Origin: Rhizophagus irregularis | Lineage: Eukaryota; Glomeromycota; Glomeromycetes; Glomerales; Glomeraceae | Assembly (NCBI RefSeq): GCF_026210795.1 | Contig: NC_089456.1 | Coordinates: 188,501-252,500, forward strand | Direction: 5' to 3' | Length of the DNA stretch: 64,000 bases | Shown: positions 47,341 through 58,606 of the stretch, one piece after another | How positions within the stretch are numbered: the first letter of the stretch is position 1 | Layout of the letters: every line of letters begins with the position of its first letter | The notes under the pieces: model-generated | What the model saw: only the letters and a program-made list of their open reading frames with translations | What the model was told of the DNA's origin: nothing | Database searches by the model: none | Position numbers and translations under genes: made by a program

Positions 47341-49085
47341 TTTTTTTAGGACACGTACTAGAAGGACTCTGGCTTGAATACTATGAAACTAGACTTTAAG
47401 GTAACGAGAAATGGGAAAGGGGATTTTTGTTATTTTTAATTTAAAAAATAAATTAACGTTTCTTTTTGTTATTTTTTTTTTGTAGAACGCTTACTAGAAA
47501 GACACTGGCTTGGATACGAAACTGGACTTTGAGGTAGCGAGAAATGTGAAAGGGGGGATTTTTGTTGTTTTTAATTTAAGAAATGAACTAACGTTTTCTT
47601 TTATTATTATTTTTTTATAGAACGCTTACTAGGAGGACGCTGGTTTGAATACGAAACTGAACTTTAAGGTAAAAAACTGGGAAAGGGAAATTGGAGGAAG
47701 GGACTTTGCAAAGAGGAATTAAGATTCGTAAGAATCTTGGTTTTGTTTTTTTTTTATTATTTTGAAATGGTTACTAATAACCATTCTTTTCTTTTTAGAT
47801 TTTGGATGGACTTTCGAAGGACCCCGGATATCTAATATAAAGGTCATAATGGACTTTTGGCCAAAAACACCCCTTTTTGCTGAAACTCAAAAAATCGTTT
47901 TTTGTAAATATCTCAGCATCCAGTAATTCAATTTTAATGAACTTTTTTTTATTTTGTAGCCCTCATTTAGCTCTACAATTTAAAAAAAAGTTCATCAAAA
48001 TTGGACTACTGGATGCCGAGATATTTACAAAAAACGATTTTTTGAGCCCCTGAAAAATGGGCCAATCTGCCGAAAGTGTGACTTATGACCTGTTTTGGAG
48101 ATATTCGGGGTCCTACTTTCAATCTTTGAAAAAGAAGAAACCAAAATTTGTAAATACATACGAATCTTGGTTTTTTATTTTATTTTTTATTATTACGAAC
48201 GGTTACTAATAACCGTTCTTTTTTTTTTGTTTAGGTTTGGGTGGGCTTCTGAGTTCTGAAGAACGGAAACCAAAATTCGTAAGAATCTTGGTTTTTATTT
48301 ATTTTTTTTATAATTATAGAACGGTTTACTAACCGTTCCTTTCTTTTTTTTTATAGGATAAGTGACTCAGGAGGGCTTCCAAAGAATGGAAAAACCTAAA
48401 AATTCATAAGTACTAGTACGAATCTTTTTGGAGTTTTTTTTTATTTTTTTTAATATTACAAACAGTTACTAACTGTTCTTTTTCTTTTATTTTTATAGGA
48501 TCAGGTGGTCTTCTGAAGAACAGAAAACAATAAACTGAGGTTTATAAGTATTTTACTATGAACTTTAGATTTTTTTTAATATTACGAACAGTTTATTAAC
48601 TGTTCTTTCTTTTTTTTTTAGAGGATCGGGTGGATTTCCAAAGATCGGAAAAAGGAGAACTAAAGTTCATAACGAACCTTAGATTTTTTTTTTTTTTTAA
48701 TATTATGAACGGTTTCTAACCGTTCTTTTTCTTTTATTTTTTATAGGTTTGGGTAGTCTTCTGAAGAACAGAAAATGAAGAACTAAGGTTTATAAGTATT
48801 ATATTACGAACCTTAGATTTATTTTTTTTAATACTATGAACGGTTCTAACTGTTCTTTTTATTTTATTTTTTAGGTTTCGGGTGGGCCTCCAATCTTCAG
48901 ATAAAGTAGAACCAAGATTTGTGAATACAAATCTTGGTTTATTTATTGTTTTTTTTTTAATATTATGGAACGATTACTAACCGTTCTTTTTCTTTTTTTT
49001 AGGTCTCGGTTAATTTCAGAAGAATGAAATAAAAAGATCAAGATTTGTAAATATATACAAATCTTAACAGAACAGATTAGTAAGT
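47341..49085 (+). repeat. Array B: tandem intron-like units of 120-140 bp
   Basis: About eleven units. First type (47341-47690): an acceptor TTTTGTAG, exon-like AACGCTTACTAGAAAGACAC with CTGGCTTGGATACGAAACTG, then GAGGTAGCGAG. Second type (47700-49085): acceptor ATAG, exon-like GATCAGGTGGTCTTCTGAAG with AACAG, then a hairpin such as ACCAAAATTC-GTAA-GAATCTTGGT, then GAACGG-TTACTAA-CCGTTC and a T-rich tract to the next AG. Acceptors near 47349, 47485, 47620, 47798, 48234, 48356, 48498, 48621, 48746, 48875 and 49002. A MITE sits inside one unit (47818-48114). The LINE RT region passes directly into this array. Confidence 0.8.
47818..48114. mobile_element. AGGACCC MITE, copy 2
   Basis: Reverse copy of the element at 39906-40211, with tips AGGACCCCGGATATC and GATATTCGGGGTCCT and 8-bp repeats ACTTTCGA / ACTTTCAA. 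It lies in an exon-like segment of array B. Confidence 0.88.
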
Positions 49086-49091
49086 TTTGAA

Positions 49092-49963
49092 TAAAGCTCT
49101 GAACGGGTCGGTTCGGTTCGGTTTTTTTGCAGTTCGGGTAGAACCAAAAACCGAAATAGAACCGAACCGGAACCGTCCAGTTCAGTTCGGTTCTATCAGA
49201 AATTAAGAAAAATGCGAAAAAATGAATACACGACCATCCAGTGATCGTACAAGGACGAGCTATAGCTCGTTGGAATCCTCTCATCGAGACGCGTCGAATG
49301 GTGGTAAAATCAAGTTTCTAGCATCGATAGATCACGAGATAGAACATGGTGAGTGTTTCTTAAAAAATTTGTATTAGAAAAAACGATCCATTGATACTAG
49401 AGACATCATTTTACCACCATTCGACTCGTCTCAGTGAGACGAATCCAATGAGCTAAAATTCGTCTTTGTGTGATCAATAGATGGCGTTTAATCACTTGTA
49501 TCGGAATTTTAATTTTTGACATTCGAAAATTTAAAAAAAATGCGAAAAAACGAATACACGACCATCCAGTGATTGCAAAAAGACGAATTATAGCTCATTA
49601 GATTCGTCTCGTCGAGATGCGTCGAATGGTGGTAAATCATGTCTCTAGTATCAATGGATCGTTTTATAATGCAAATTTTTTAAGAAACACTCATCATGTG
49701 CTATCTCGTGATCTATCGATGCTAGAGACTTGATTTTACCACCATTCGACGCGTCTCGATGAGAAGATTCCAACGAGCTATGGCTCGTCCTTGTACGATC
49801 ACTGGATAGTCGTATATTCGTTTTTTCGCATTTTTTCTTAATTTCGGATAGAACTGAACTGAACCGGACGGTTCCAAGTCCAAAACCGAACCGAGAACTG
49901 AACCGAATTTTTTGCCGGTTCCGGATCAGTTCCCGGTTCAAACCGGAACCGTTTGGAGCTTTA
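49092..49963. mobile_element. 872-bp non-autonomous hAT-type element with GGTTCGG repeats
   Basis: Ends TAAAGCTCTGAACGGGTC and GGAACCGTTTGGAGCTTTA, perfect 8-bp duplication GTTTTGAA (49084-49091 and 49964-49971). Subterminal GGTTCGG / CCGAACC repeats at both ends. The core holds four GTCTC-centred palindromic modules (near 49280, 49430, 49605 and 49755) in alternating orientation. Confidence 0.92.
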
Positions 49964-49971
49964 GTTTTGAA

Positions 49972-50469
49972 GTTTTACTTCAAAACTTTTTTTAAAATTT
50001 TTTTTAAATTAATTTTTATAATACTTTTTTTATTTTTTTATTATTAGGTTGTACTTCTTGGACAAGTTTTAAAGAATAACTCCAAACCTTTTTTTTAAGT
50101 TCTGGAGTATTTAGTTAGTTAATATAAAAATTGTAAGTTTCGTTATGAAGCCTACTGTCATTTTTTTTATTTTCTTTAATAGTTATTACTTTTAATAATA
50201 GAAAAATTTAGCTAATATTTAGTAGATTTAGTATATAGATTGTTATAGTGTATTTAATAAATAAATTCAATAATATTATAAATTCAATATGATGTTTATT
50301 ATCTTTAAATAATGTATATCATTAATGGACATTAAATTTAGGTGATGCAAATCGAATGTTGTGACATCAGTAGTACATTGCAGGGTCTGATGTTCAGCAT
50401 TTTTTTATAATGCACATCAAGTGACCAATGTTCATTTGATGAACATTTTTCCCATGACTTCCTGATGGA
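49972..50469. other. Tail of array B and AT-rich spacer
   Basis: One more decayed unit ends in TTATTATTAG at about 50048 followed by exon-like GTTGTACTTCTTGGACAAG. The rest (50110-50469) has no recognisable feature. Confidence 0.45.
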
Positions 50470-51560
50470 GGGTTTTCGATATTTTTTTTTTGGAATGTTC
50501 CTAACATTCCTTTTCATTTTTTTACTTTAGAGACAGCTCCTGGATTTCAATTTCAGCCTGGAATTCTGAAATGGTGAGTACAAAGAGAAGGGATTCATAG
50601 TTTTTTTTATTTTTGAAATGTTACTAACGTTCCTTTTTTTTTACTTTAGGTTAGATGAACCTGGACTTGAAAATTGAAATGTAAATTAGCGGAAAATGGA
50701 AGGGAAGTTTTTTTTTAATACATTGAAGAAACGTACTAATATTTCTTTAATTTCTTTTTTTTTCTTTAGGTTTCTGAACTATTTAGACGAACCTGAACTA
50801 AATGTGAGTGTAGAAAATGGGAGAAGAGGTTTTTTTTTAATACATTGAAGAAACGTACTAATATTTCTTCAATTTCTTTTTTTACTTTAGGTTACCAGAC
50901 TATTTAAACGAACTCGAACTTGGAATTGGAATATAAGTGACGCAAGTAGAAGCTGGAAGAGAAATTTTTTTTTAATATATTGAAAAATGTACTATTGTTA
51001 CTTCTTGATTTTTTTAGGTTTGCAGAATAAAAAAGGAATGAAAAAGGAAGGATGAAGATAAAGAAATAATGAAGAATGAAGTTGATGATAAAGAGTGAAA
51101 GAAAAGGAAAAGAGATAGCGAAGAACAAAAAAACAAAGCTTGATGATGTTATACGAACAGATGAAAGGAAGATGGTAAAAATGAACGGATGAAAGATGAT
51201 GATAGGAAACGGATGAGATGAGGAATGGATATATATAATGATAGTGAACGGACAAAAGATGACAATAAGAAATGAATAAAAGATGATGATAGGAAACAGA
51301 CAGATGAAAGATGATGGTAGAGAACGGATGAGAGATAATGATATTTAAAGAAACGTACTAACGTTTCTTTTTTCTTATTTTTTGTAGGTATCAGCTTCTC
51401 CAGAAGATTCTTTCAACAGTAAAGTACTTCTTTTTAGAAGTGAAGTTTAACATTAACTTTGAGAAACATTTACTAACGTTTCTTTTAATTTTTTGTAAGT
51501 TCTGATTTTCGTTCTTTAGATGATAAAGTGTAAGTTTCAAATCATTTCGAAACTTTTTCC
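50470..51560 (+). repeat. Array C: tandem intron-like units of about 121 bp
   Basis: Units end TTTACTTTAG or TTCTTTAG (50530, 50650, 50770, 50891, 51016, 51388). The exon-like parts are related (GAACCTGGACTTG, CGAACCTGAACTAAAT, CGAACTCGAACTTGG), and each intron-like part has a hairpin such as GAAACGTACTAATATTTC or GTTACTAACGTTCC carrying TACTAA(C). A purine-rich stretch with GATGAAAGATGATG repeats (51030-51340) lies between two units. Confidence 0.8.
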
Positions 51561-52535
51561 CTCTTTAAGATACATATTACTAACATCTTTTGTATATCTT
51601 GCTTGGGTTTTATTATTTATGTGAATTTTGAATTGTTTGAAATTCTTCAAGGGTGGTTTTATATAATTAAATAAAATTCAGTTGTAATTAATAATAAATA
51701 AAAAATGAGTATAAAATTATTATTAAAATATTATTATAACAGACAACCGATAAATAACCAATAGGTGACCAATAAGTGATCAATTTATGAATTTATGATC
51801 AATCTGTATATACAAGTGGAAACGCATTTACATTATGATATTAAAGCAATCTAATTTTAATTAAAATGATTTGTAATTAAAACTGATCAAATAACCAATA
51901 AAAATCAATAATTATTGTTATTACATGTTATACAACTTAAAATTATTATTTTATCGTATTTGTTTATTTTTTTTTTTTAAACCTTTCTCTTAAATTTTTT
52001 TATTCAATTGTTTTGTTCAAAGTAAAATACAAAGGTACAATTTTTTTATTAACACTTTTCCTTTTATAACATTTTTTATTAACATCTTTTTTCTCAACAC
52101 TCTTATTAATGTGTTTTTCCTTCCTCCTAACATTTTTATTATTACATACTAACCATTTTTTTTTTAACACTTCTACTAATGTTTCTACCAACATGTTCTA
52201 TTATTAATACTTTTAATGTTTCTACTAATGTTTCTACTAACTACTAAACATTTTCTTATTAACACTTCTACTAATATTTATACCAACACTTCTAATACCA
52301 ATCTTTCTATCTTTTTAACACTTTTTTTATTAATATTTCTTTTCCATATGGGCTGATCCTTGGAATCTAATTTTTTTACACAAAAATAATTTTATTAAAG
52401 CAAATATAAATTATCATTTATATAAGAATAATAAATTTATACTAGATAATGCAAAAAAAACTAATTAATTATATAATTTTTAATTTTTTTTTAATATAAG
52501 ATATCATTAAAATTTAAAAGATTAAATATAATTCT
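51561..52535. other. AT-rich DNA with a degenerate CTACTAATGTTT repeat
   Basis: At 52090-52320 the word (A)CTTCTACTAATGTTTCT is loosely repeated about eight times. Nothing else was recognised. Confidence 0.45.
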
Positions 52536-53195
52536 CATGACAAAATCATTGATAATTCTTCGTAGAAATAAGCTATACAAATAAATTTACATTCATTTGA
52601 AAGAGAAAATCGAGATCTATCTAATGAATCTAAAATCAAGTGAATTGAATCACTAGTTGTTCAGTAATCACGTTCAGTATATTTATTGAATTTTATCTAA
52701 ATTTGATCATTAATTACTTCACATGTAGTGATTCAATTTGAATGATCTTTGCTCCCTAAGGTGATGCCAACTTTTATCTTTAAAATAAATTTAAAATAAT
52801 TCGTTTAATATATGTAAATATTTAGGAATCATCAATTATATTATTAATATAAAAGTTTATAAGTTTGATAAAATCAAATATAAAAAAATTTATTAAATAC
52901 CTGTAGATGCAAGCTACACGAATGAAATTATATTCATTTGAAAGAGAAAATTGAGGTCTATCTAATAAGCCTAAAATCGAATGAATTGAATCACTGGATT
53001 GTGAATAATTATATCTAATATATTTATTTTTAATTTTTAAATTTGATTTGACTTTGATCGTTAATTACGCCTCATCCAGTGATCCAATTTTCCTGATCTT
53101 TGATTCTTATGATAGAGCAAATTCTCAGCTTTCAAATGAATGTAATATGATGACGTTAGCAGATCTCCAGGAATAATAATGCACGATTTTGTCAC
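52536..53195. repeat. Foldback element with GTGACAAAATC-type ends
   Basis: The left arm (ATGACAAAATCATTGATAAT and on, with TACATTCATTTGAAAG) faces a complementary right arm ending CACGATTTTGTCAC. A second module containing ATTCATTTGAAAGAGAAAAT and AATTGAATCACTGG is repeated at 52590 and 52935. TSD not found. Confidence 0.55.
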
Positions 53196-53978
53196 CTGCA
53201 TAAAGTCCGATCTGAAAATTTTATTTCTTACCAAAAAATGCTTTCATAAGAGAATCCCAAATTCTTTTACTTTATTTAAAAGATTTTATTTGCCATTTAA
53301 GGATTTTAGTAGAATAAATCTAATAAAATAATTTTAAAAGATAAAAAACAAATATATAATTAGTTATTTTGAAAAAAAAAGAATATCTTATTATTCATTT
53401 TACAACTATTTTACATTATAATTATTTTTTATTTGCATGTATTTTTTACAAAGAAAAAACAATAAATTAAAGCTAAAAATTATGAAAAAATATGTCTTAT
53501 CTATGTATATAAAATATTAAGTTTTTTCTTTTACTTACCACTTAAAAATAACTGCTATATTTGCTTATAAACTTTTTTGTCATTTTTAATAAAAGTGAAT
53601 AGAAAAATGATGGAAAAGTGATGGGCAGTGATGGGAAAAAAGAAGTGGTTATTACTGTTATTTTTGAATATTGATTAAAAAAATTTTTTTTATTTTTTAT
53701 TAAATCTGAGTTACGTAAATATGTAACATATATTTAATTTAGATTTGTGTAATGTTAATCTTACTAAAATATTAAATTTTTATAAAAATCTTAATTTAGA
53801 CTAATTCCAAAAATCAGCACATATGCTTTTGTACGTTTACTAACAATCATACTAACATTTCTATTACTAATAATATTTTTTACTCACACTTTTTTTTAAA
53901 TAATATCAATTTAAACAGATTAATGAAATGAAAATAAGCAGCAAATGAACGTTAATTGTAAATGCATTAACCCATATA
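53196..53978. other. AT-rich DNA, no gene seen
   Basis: No open frame or repeat boundary of note; CCCATATA at 53971-53978 is the target duplication of the next MITE. Confidence 0.5.
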
Positions 53979-54220
53979 CAGTGTTAATTTTTCGACAAAA
54001 AGTTACTGTGCAGATGGCGCACAATTTATTGAGTCTTACTGTGCGGCAAAGTGATATGGCTATACTACTATAATAAGCACTGTAATACATATGCGCCCAA
54101 TCATATAAGGATATTTCAAAATTTTATGTGCGCATGCCACACATCCTTTCTAAAAAAGGTGTGCGCAAAATTCTGATCATGTGCGCTGCGCACATACCGC
54201 ACAGTGAAAAATAAACGCTG
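53979..54220. mobile_element. 242-bp hAT-type MITE with GTGCGC repeats
   Basis: Ends CAGTGTTAATTTTTC and AAAATAAACGCTG, 8-bp repeats CCCATATA / CCCATGTA (one mismatch). Internal GTGCGCA / TGCGGCA words repeat in both orientations. The tips resemble those of hAT-2 (CAGCGTTTG). Confidence 0.82.
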
Positions 54221-54502
54221 CCCATGTATAATGGTGTATTATTAATCCCACCATGCGTACACGCATAATGGCACATTAATTTTATTATATTATGCTAACT
54301 TCACATTATTTCAATTGAGTTTATATAAAGAGTAATAATCTATTTTTTTGTTATTAATTAAAAATATAATAAACATTTTATAATTTTAACCTGAATTAAA
54401 ATAAAATTATCAATTAATCTATAAATTATGATTGAATTTAAGTTATAAATTTACCAGTAATTATGAGCATTAATAATAATTTAACCTAAATTAATATAAC
54501 TG

Positions 54503-54728
54503 AGGATCCCGCCTACTACTAAGATATGTTACTGGTAGAAATTTCACTTTCATATGAAACTTTACCTTAGGATTTGCTTAAATTCTATTGGTTAATTGAT
54601 TAAAAAGGAAAAAAATCATAACAATGTAACATAAAATTTCCTTTTATAGTAGGATCTTCAAAGAGTTTTATATGTAAAACCTTACCTTAGGCCACAGGGT
54701 GACCTATCTTAATAGTAAGCAGGGTCCT
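54503..54728. mobile_element. 226-bp AGGA-type MITE, intact
   Basis: Ends AGGATCCCGCCTACTACTAA and TTAGTAGGCGGGATCCT-like complement (TTAATAGTAAGCAGGGTCCT), perfect 8-bp duplication TATAACTG (54495-54502 and 54729-54736). This is the reference copy for the split ones at 1876-3188 and 56730-57310. Confidence 0.88.
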
Positions 54729-54736
54729 TATAACTG

Positions 54737-55523
54737 CCAGGTATACTTCAGATACATATAGGATACATATTAGATAGTACTGATATGTATCCTATAAGTG
54801 TATAATATCTATTTGATATTTTTAAAAATATATCAGATATTCAATAAGTTGATGATATGTAACTGATATTTTACTACCCGATATATATGATAGTGTTTGG
54901 AATCATGTAACAGTTATTCGAATAACTCGAGTATATTCGAGTATTCGAATAAGTATAGTGGTTATTCGAGTATTCATTTAGCCAGATATAGTATAGTTAA
55001 AATTCTAATTGGGCATTAAATCCTTAAATTTAACTGAGTTAAAATCATAATTCAGGCTAAAAATTATGTAAATTATTACTATAAAAGGAAATTTAACTTA
55101 TTCGAATATTATTCGAATATACTTTATAAATTTAAATGAATACTCAAGTATATTCAAATATATTCGATTCCAAACACTAATGTATGAAATATGTATATTA
55201 TATGTATATTATATGTTACCGAATTCAGCATTTATACTACATATATCAGATACCCGATATGTGTAGTATTATTAAATATCATATACTTGTAGCTGAAACC
55301 TTTTCACATGATTTTCAGCCATGTTTTTAAATCAAAATTAAGTTAAAATATGATAAAAATCAATCTCTATATCCAGCTGAAACTATAATATAAAGTCTTT
55401 AGAGTTTCGAATAAATTTCTGGATAGTTTTTAATAATTTATTATAATTAAATTACTGAAAGTCCGAAACCTTATCCAGCTTTATAGAAGTTTTGGTTACA
55501 TATATAAAATATCATACACATAT
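54737..55523. repeat. Degenerate GATACATAT repeat region with a nested hAT-type MITE
   Basis: Repeats of GATACATAT and CCGATATATATGA words recall the foldback at 26556-26800. A 289-bp MITE at 54891-55179 interrupts it. Confidence 0.5.
54891..55179. mobile_element. 289-bp hAT-type MITE with ATTCGAATA repeats
   Basis: Ends TAGTGTTTGGAATC and GATTCCAAACACTA, 8-bp repeats ATATATGA / ATGTATGA (one mismatch). Both subterminal regions repeat TATTCGAGTATTCGAATA words. Confidence 0.88.
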
Positions 55524-56058
55524 CACAGGTCGAAAAGTGAAAAATCAGGCATCAATCAGTCACCAATCGGTCACCAATCAGGTATCTGATTGGTGACCAC
55601 TTATGCTGACATATTTTCGCCAAATACGGGTCACCAATCAGGCAGTTTGCTAACTTTTGATCCAGTGATCAGAAAGGGATGAAATATAGCTCATTGGAAT
55701 TGTCTCAACAAGACGAATCTAATGGTAGTAAAATCGCATTTCTAGGATTAATACTTGATGAGAAATTAAGTAAAATATAAAAATGAAAATGTATCATTTA
55801 TATTTTATTTAATTTTTTATTAACTATCAATCCTAGAGATGCGATTTTACTACCATTAGATTCGTCTTGTTGAGACGATTCCAATGAGCTATATTTCATC
55901 TTTTTCTGATCACTAGATCAAAAGTTAGCAAACTGCCCTGATTGGCGACGTATTTCGGCGAAAATGCCAATCAGGTACCAATCAGTCACCAATCAGTCAC
56001 CAATCAGCTACCTGATTGGTGACCGATTGGTGCCTGATTTTTCACTTTTCGACCTGTG
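55524..56058. mobile_element. 535-bp foldback with CACCAATCAG repeats
   Basis: The two halves are inverted copies of each other. Ends CACAGGTCGAAAAGTGAAAA and its complement are followed by tandem CACCAATCAG words, then in each half one GTCTC-type palindromic module (near 55705 and 55870). No clear duplication; TA/TAT may flank it. Confidence 0.8.
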
Positions 56059-56088
56059 TATTTTACAGATATTTCACACATATCAGGT

Positions 56089-56260
56089 AGGACCCCGCTT
56101 ATTCCTAATAAAGGTCTCCAGAAAAAATTTCAAATTTACTAGTAATTTTACCTTACTCTAATTCTTAATATTATTGGTTAATTGATTTAAAAGGAATAAT
56201 GCAATGTAATATTTCCTTTTTTAGATATAATTTATCTATTTATAGTAAGATCATCAAAAT
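56089..56260. mobile_element. AGGA-type MITE copy, left part
   Basis: Starts AGGACCCCGCTTATTCCTAA and follows the 54503 MITE through TTGGTTAATTGATTTAAAAGG and TTCCTTTTTTAGAT. Its right end was not recognised. Confidence 0.5.
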
Positions 56261-56729
56261 TTTTTTCTTGGTAATTTTACGCTTAGAGTTACAGTGACCT
56301 TTATTATAAGTAAGTAAGTCGCTTATCAGTGCTGATTTATGCTTACAATAGTATTGATTTTGATCAGTGTAATTATTTAAGACTAAGAAGTTTGATTTGT
56401 AACTTTTCTTTTTTAAAGATGATCTTTCTTTCCTGTCTACATTTATAAATACTCTAAAAGATTCATTAAAAAAACTCAAACTAAAAAAAAATAAAATAAA
56501 AGGAGTAAAACAAACAAAGTTAAGATAAAATTATAAATAAATTATAAATAAAAAAAAAGAAAAAATTAATATATTTTGGGTATAAATCAACTACTATAGT
56601 GTCCTATTTACTTTACCTGTAATTCTTCAAATTAGTGCAGTATTTTATATTAGTTTCCTAATTTTCTTAGTAAAAAACAAATTTCAGTTAAAAGTGTAAA
56701 TAGAATTCTGTTTATTTATAAAATAGATC
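56261..56729. other. AT-rich DNA, no gene seen
   Basis: An open minus-strand frame (56479-56240) is short and Lys/Asn-rich. No supported feature. Confidence 0.5.
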
Positions 56730-57310
56730 ACCCTTAAGCTTAAGGTAAAAATCATATAAAATTCTTTGCAAATTCTACTATAAAAGGAAATTTTATGTAG
56801 AGTTCTAAATGGGTCAGGTCAGGTCAGGTTATATCAGATTATTTGTTTGACTTGACCTAAACTGAAACCTAAAAATTTTAAGGATTTTTATTAAAATATC
56901 AAAAAAAAAAATGGTGTAAAACATTTTTTTTTGAAAATATTGCAATTCACTTTTTATATATAAAATCAATATAAAAAAGTGAATCTCAATATTACAACTC
57001 ACTTTTATTATATAAATTAATATAAAAAGTGAATTATAATACCATCACTTATATTAGTCTTATATTATATAAATTATAATTTCAGGTCAACAAGTTATTC
57101 AAGTTATATTGATGTTACAACCTAAACTGATACTGAATTGCAATTGCTAAACCTGACCTGATAAATTCAGGTCAACCTGTCAGGTTACCTGAATTTGGTC
57201 AACCTGTTCGGAACTTTAATTTTATGTTAAATTATTATGATTTTTTTCATTTTTAGCTAATTAACCAATAGAATTTAAGAAAAAAGTAAAGTAAAAATCA
57301 TTAGTAAAGA
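56730..57310. mobile_element. AGGA-type MITE copy (reverse), split by a hAT-type MITE
   Basis: Flanking parts contain CTACTATAAAAGGAAATTTT and CTAATTAACCAATAGAATTT, matching the 54503 MITE in complement. The outer tips are decayed. The insert is described separately. Confidence 0.6.
56798..57218. mobile_element. 421-bp hAT-type MITE with GGTCAGGT repeats
   Basis: Ends TAGAGTTCTAAATGGGTCAG and AACCTGTTCGGAACTTTA, perfect 8-bp duplication ATTTTATG (56790-56797 and 57219-57226). Same family as 4049-5085. Confidence 0.9.
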
Positions 57311-57617
57311 CCTAATTTATTTCTTTCTAGAAGATTTACTTTTCTGATTCTTATTACTCAAAATTTTTTTCTGCATAACTATAGGTTCTAAGTTTTAATT
57401 ATACTTTTAATTAGAATATTTTTTTAGTAGTCTATTTTTAGATTGATTCAAAATAAATGCAAAGTAGTATTTCTATATACCTTTAAATTTTTTAAAATAA
57501 AATTTCATATTTATGCGTGACTTTATCCAAGTTAGTCCAAAAATTATAATGTTGAATACTTTTTATCTTGAATAATTTTGAAAACTTTACATCTATAGTT
57601 GATGAAAGTAATGATTA

Positions 57618-57960
57618 AAGTTGCCTGCCAAAATTATGAAGTTTCAGCATGTTGAAATTGTTGAAACTATTTCAACATTTCAACATTGGCTCTCTGATTT
57701 GTTGAAATGTCAAAATAGTTTCGACATGTCGAAATTGTTAAAACCTAAAAATATTACATTTCACGTAATAACTCGGTATCCAATGATCATAGAAAGATGC
57801 ACCATATCTCATTGGAATTGTCTCATAACAATGAGTCAAATGGTAGTCAAGACGATTCCAACGAGCTATGGTGCATCTTTCTACGATCATTGGATGCTGA
57901 GTTATTAAGTAAAACGTCAAACAGCGTAGTATCACAAAATATAAAATACTGATTTTTGAC
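57618..57960. repeat. Partial hAT-1-like end followed by two palindromic modules
   Basis: TAAAGTTGCCTGCC at 57618 matches the ends of the hAT-1 MITEs and is followed by GTTGAAAC / GTTTCGAC repeats. No partner end was found. At 57770-57920 two inverted modules share GATGCACCATA and ATTGGATGCTGAGTTATTAA-type words. Confidence 0.45.
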
Positions 57961-58459
57961 GTTTCGTTCATCGGGAAATTTTTTGGGGTGCAGATCTGCG
58001 CAGATCTGCAGGTGATATTTTTGCGCAGATCTGCGACCTTGTCGGCAGTCTTTGGAAAAAAAATTCATCAAAAACTGTGCAGAATTTCAAGAAACAAAAT
58101 TCTGCGAAAATTTTTAAAAAATAAATAATGAAATTCTGCGAAGATTATAAAAAAACAAATAACGAAATTCTGCGAAGATTTTTAAAAAATAAATATTTGA
58201 AATAATTCAAATATATTTAATTTCACTGATCATCACAATTATTACAAACAATTTTATATATAGTAATTTATTTAATATGTAATTTATTTAATAAAATATA
58301 TTCAAAAAAAATTGAAGAATTTCAAATACAAATTTCCGAATTCTGAAAATTAATGTAATACGAAGAAATTCGACGAATGTTAAGAGAATTTCGAATCTAA
58401 ACTCTTGAACTGTAAATTTTTTTGATTTAGATTAGTAAAATAAATTAACGTGGTGTAAA
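57961..58459. other. AT-rich DNA with GCAGATCTGC and AATTCTGCGAA repeats
   Basis: GCAGATCTGCGCAGATCTGC and related words at 57990-58035, then AATTCTGCGAAGATT repeated about four times to 58175. Origin unknown. Confidence 0.5.
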
Positions 58460-58606
58460 AATCATTATATACCAGATAATAACTTTGACTTACTAATTCT
58501 TCGTAACTACTACTATTACCATCATCAGCATCGCTCGATTCTTCGATCATAGACGAAATCTCTGGACTTTGTTCTGAATCTTCTTTCGCCGCTTAACTCC
58601 TGCAAC

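Noticed and set aside
50998-51255. Minus-strand frames rich in Tyr, His, Ser and Phe
   Set aside because: Antisense to a purine-rich GATGAAAGATGATG repeat in array C; no family resemblance.
57621-58071. Overlapping frames on both strands containing similar words such as SFYDHW
   Set aside because: They arise because the DNA is an inverted repeat of the palindromic module; not a conserved protein.
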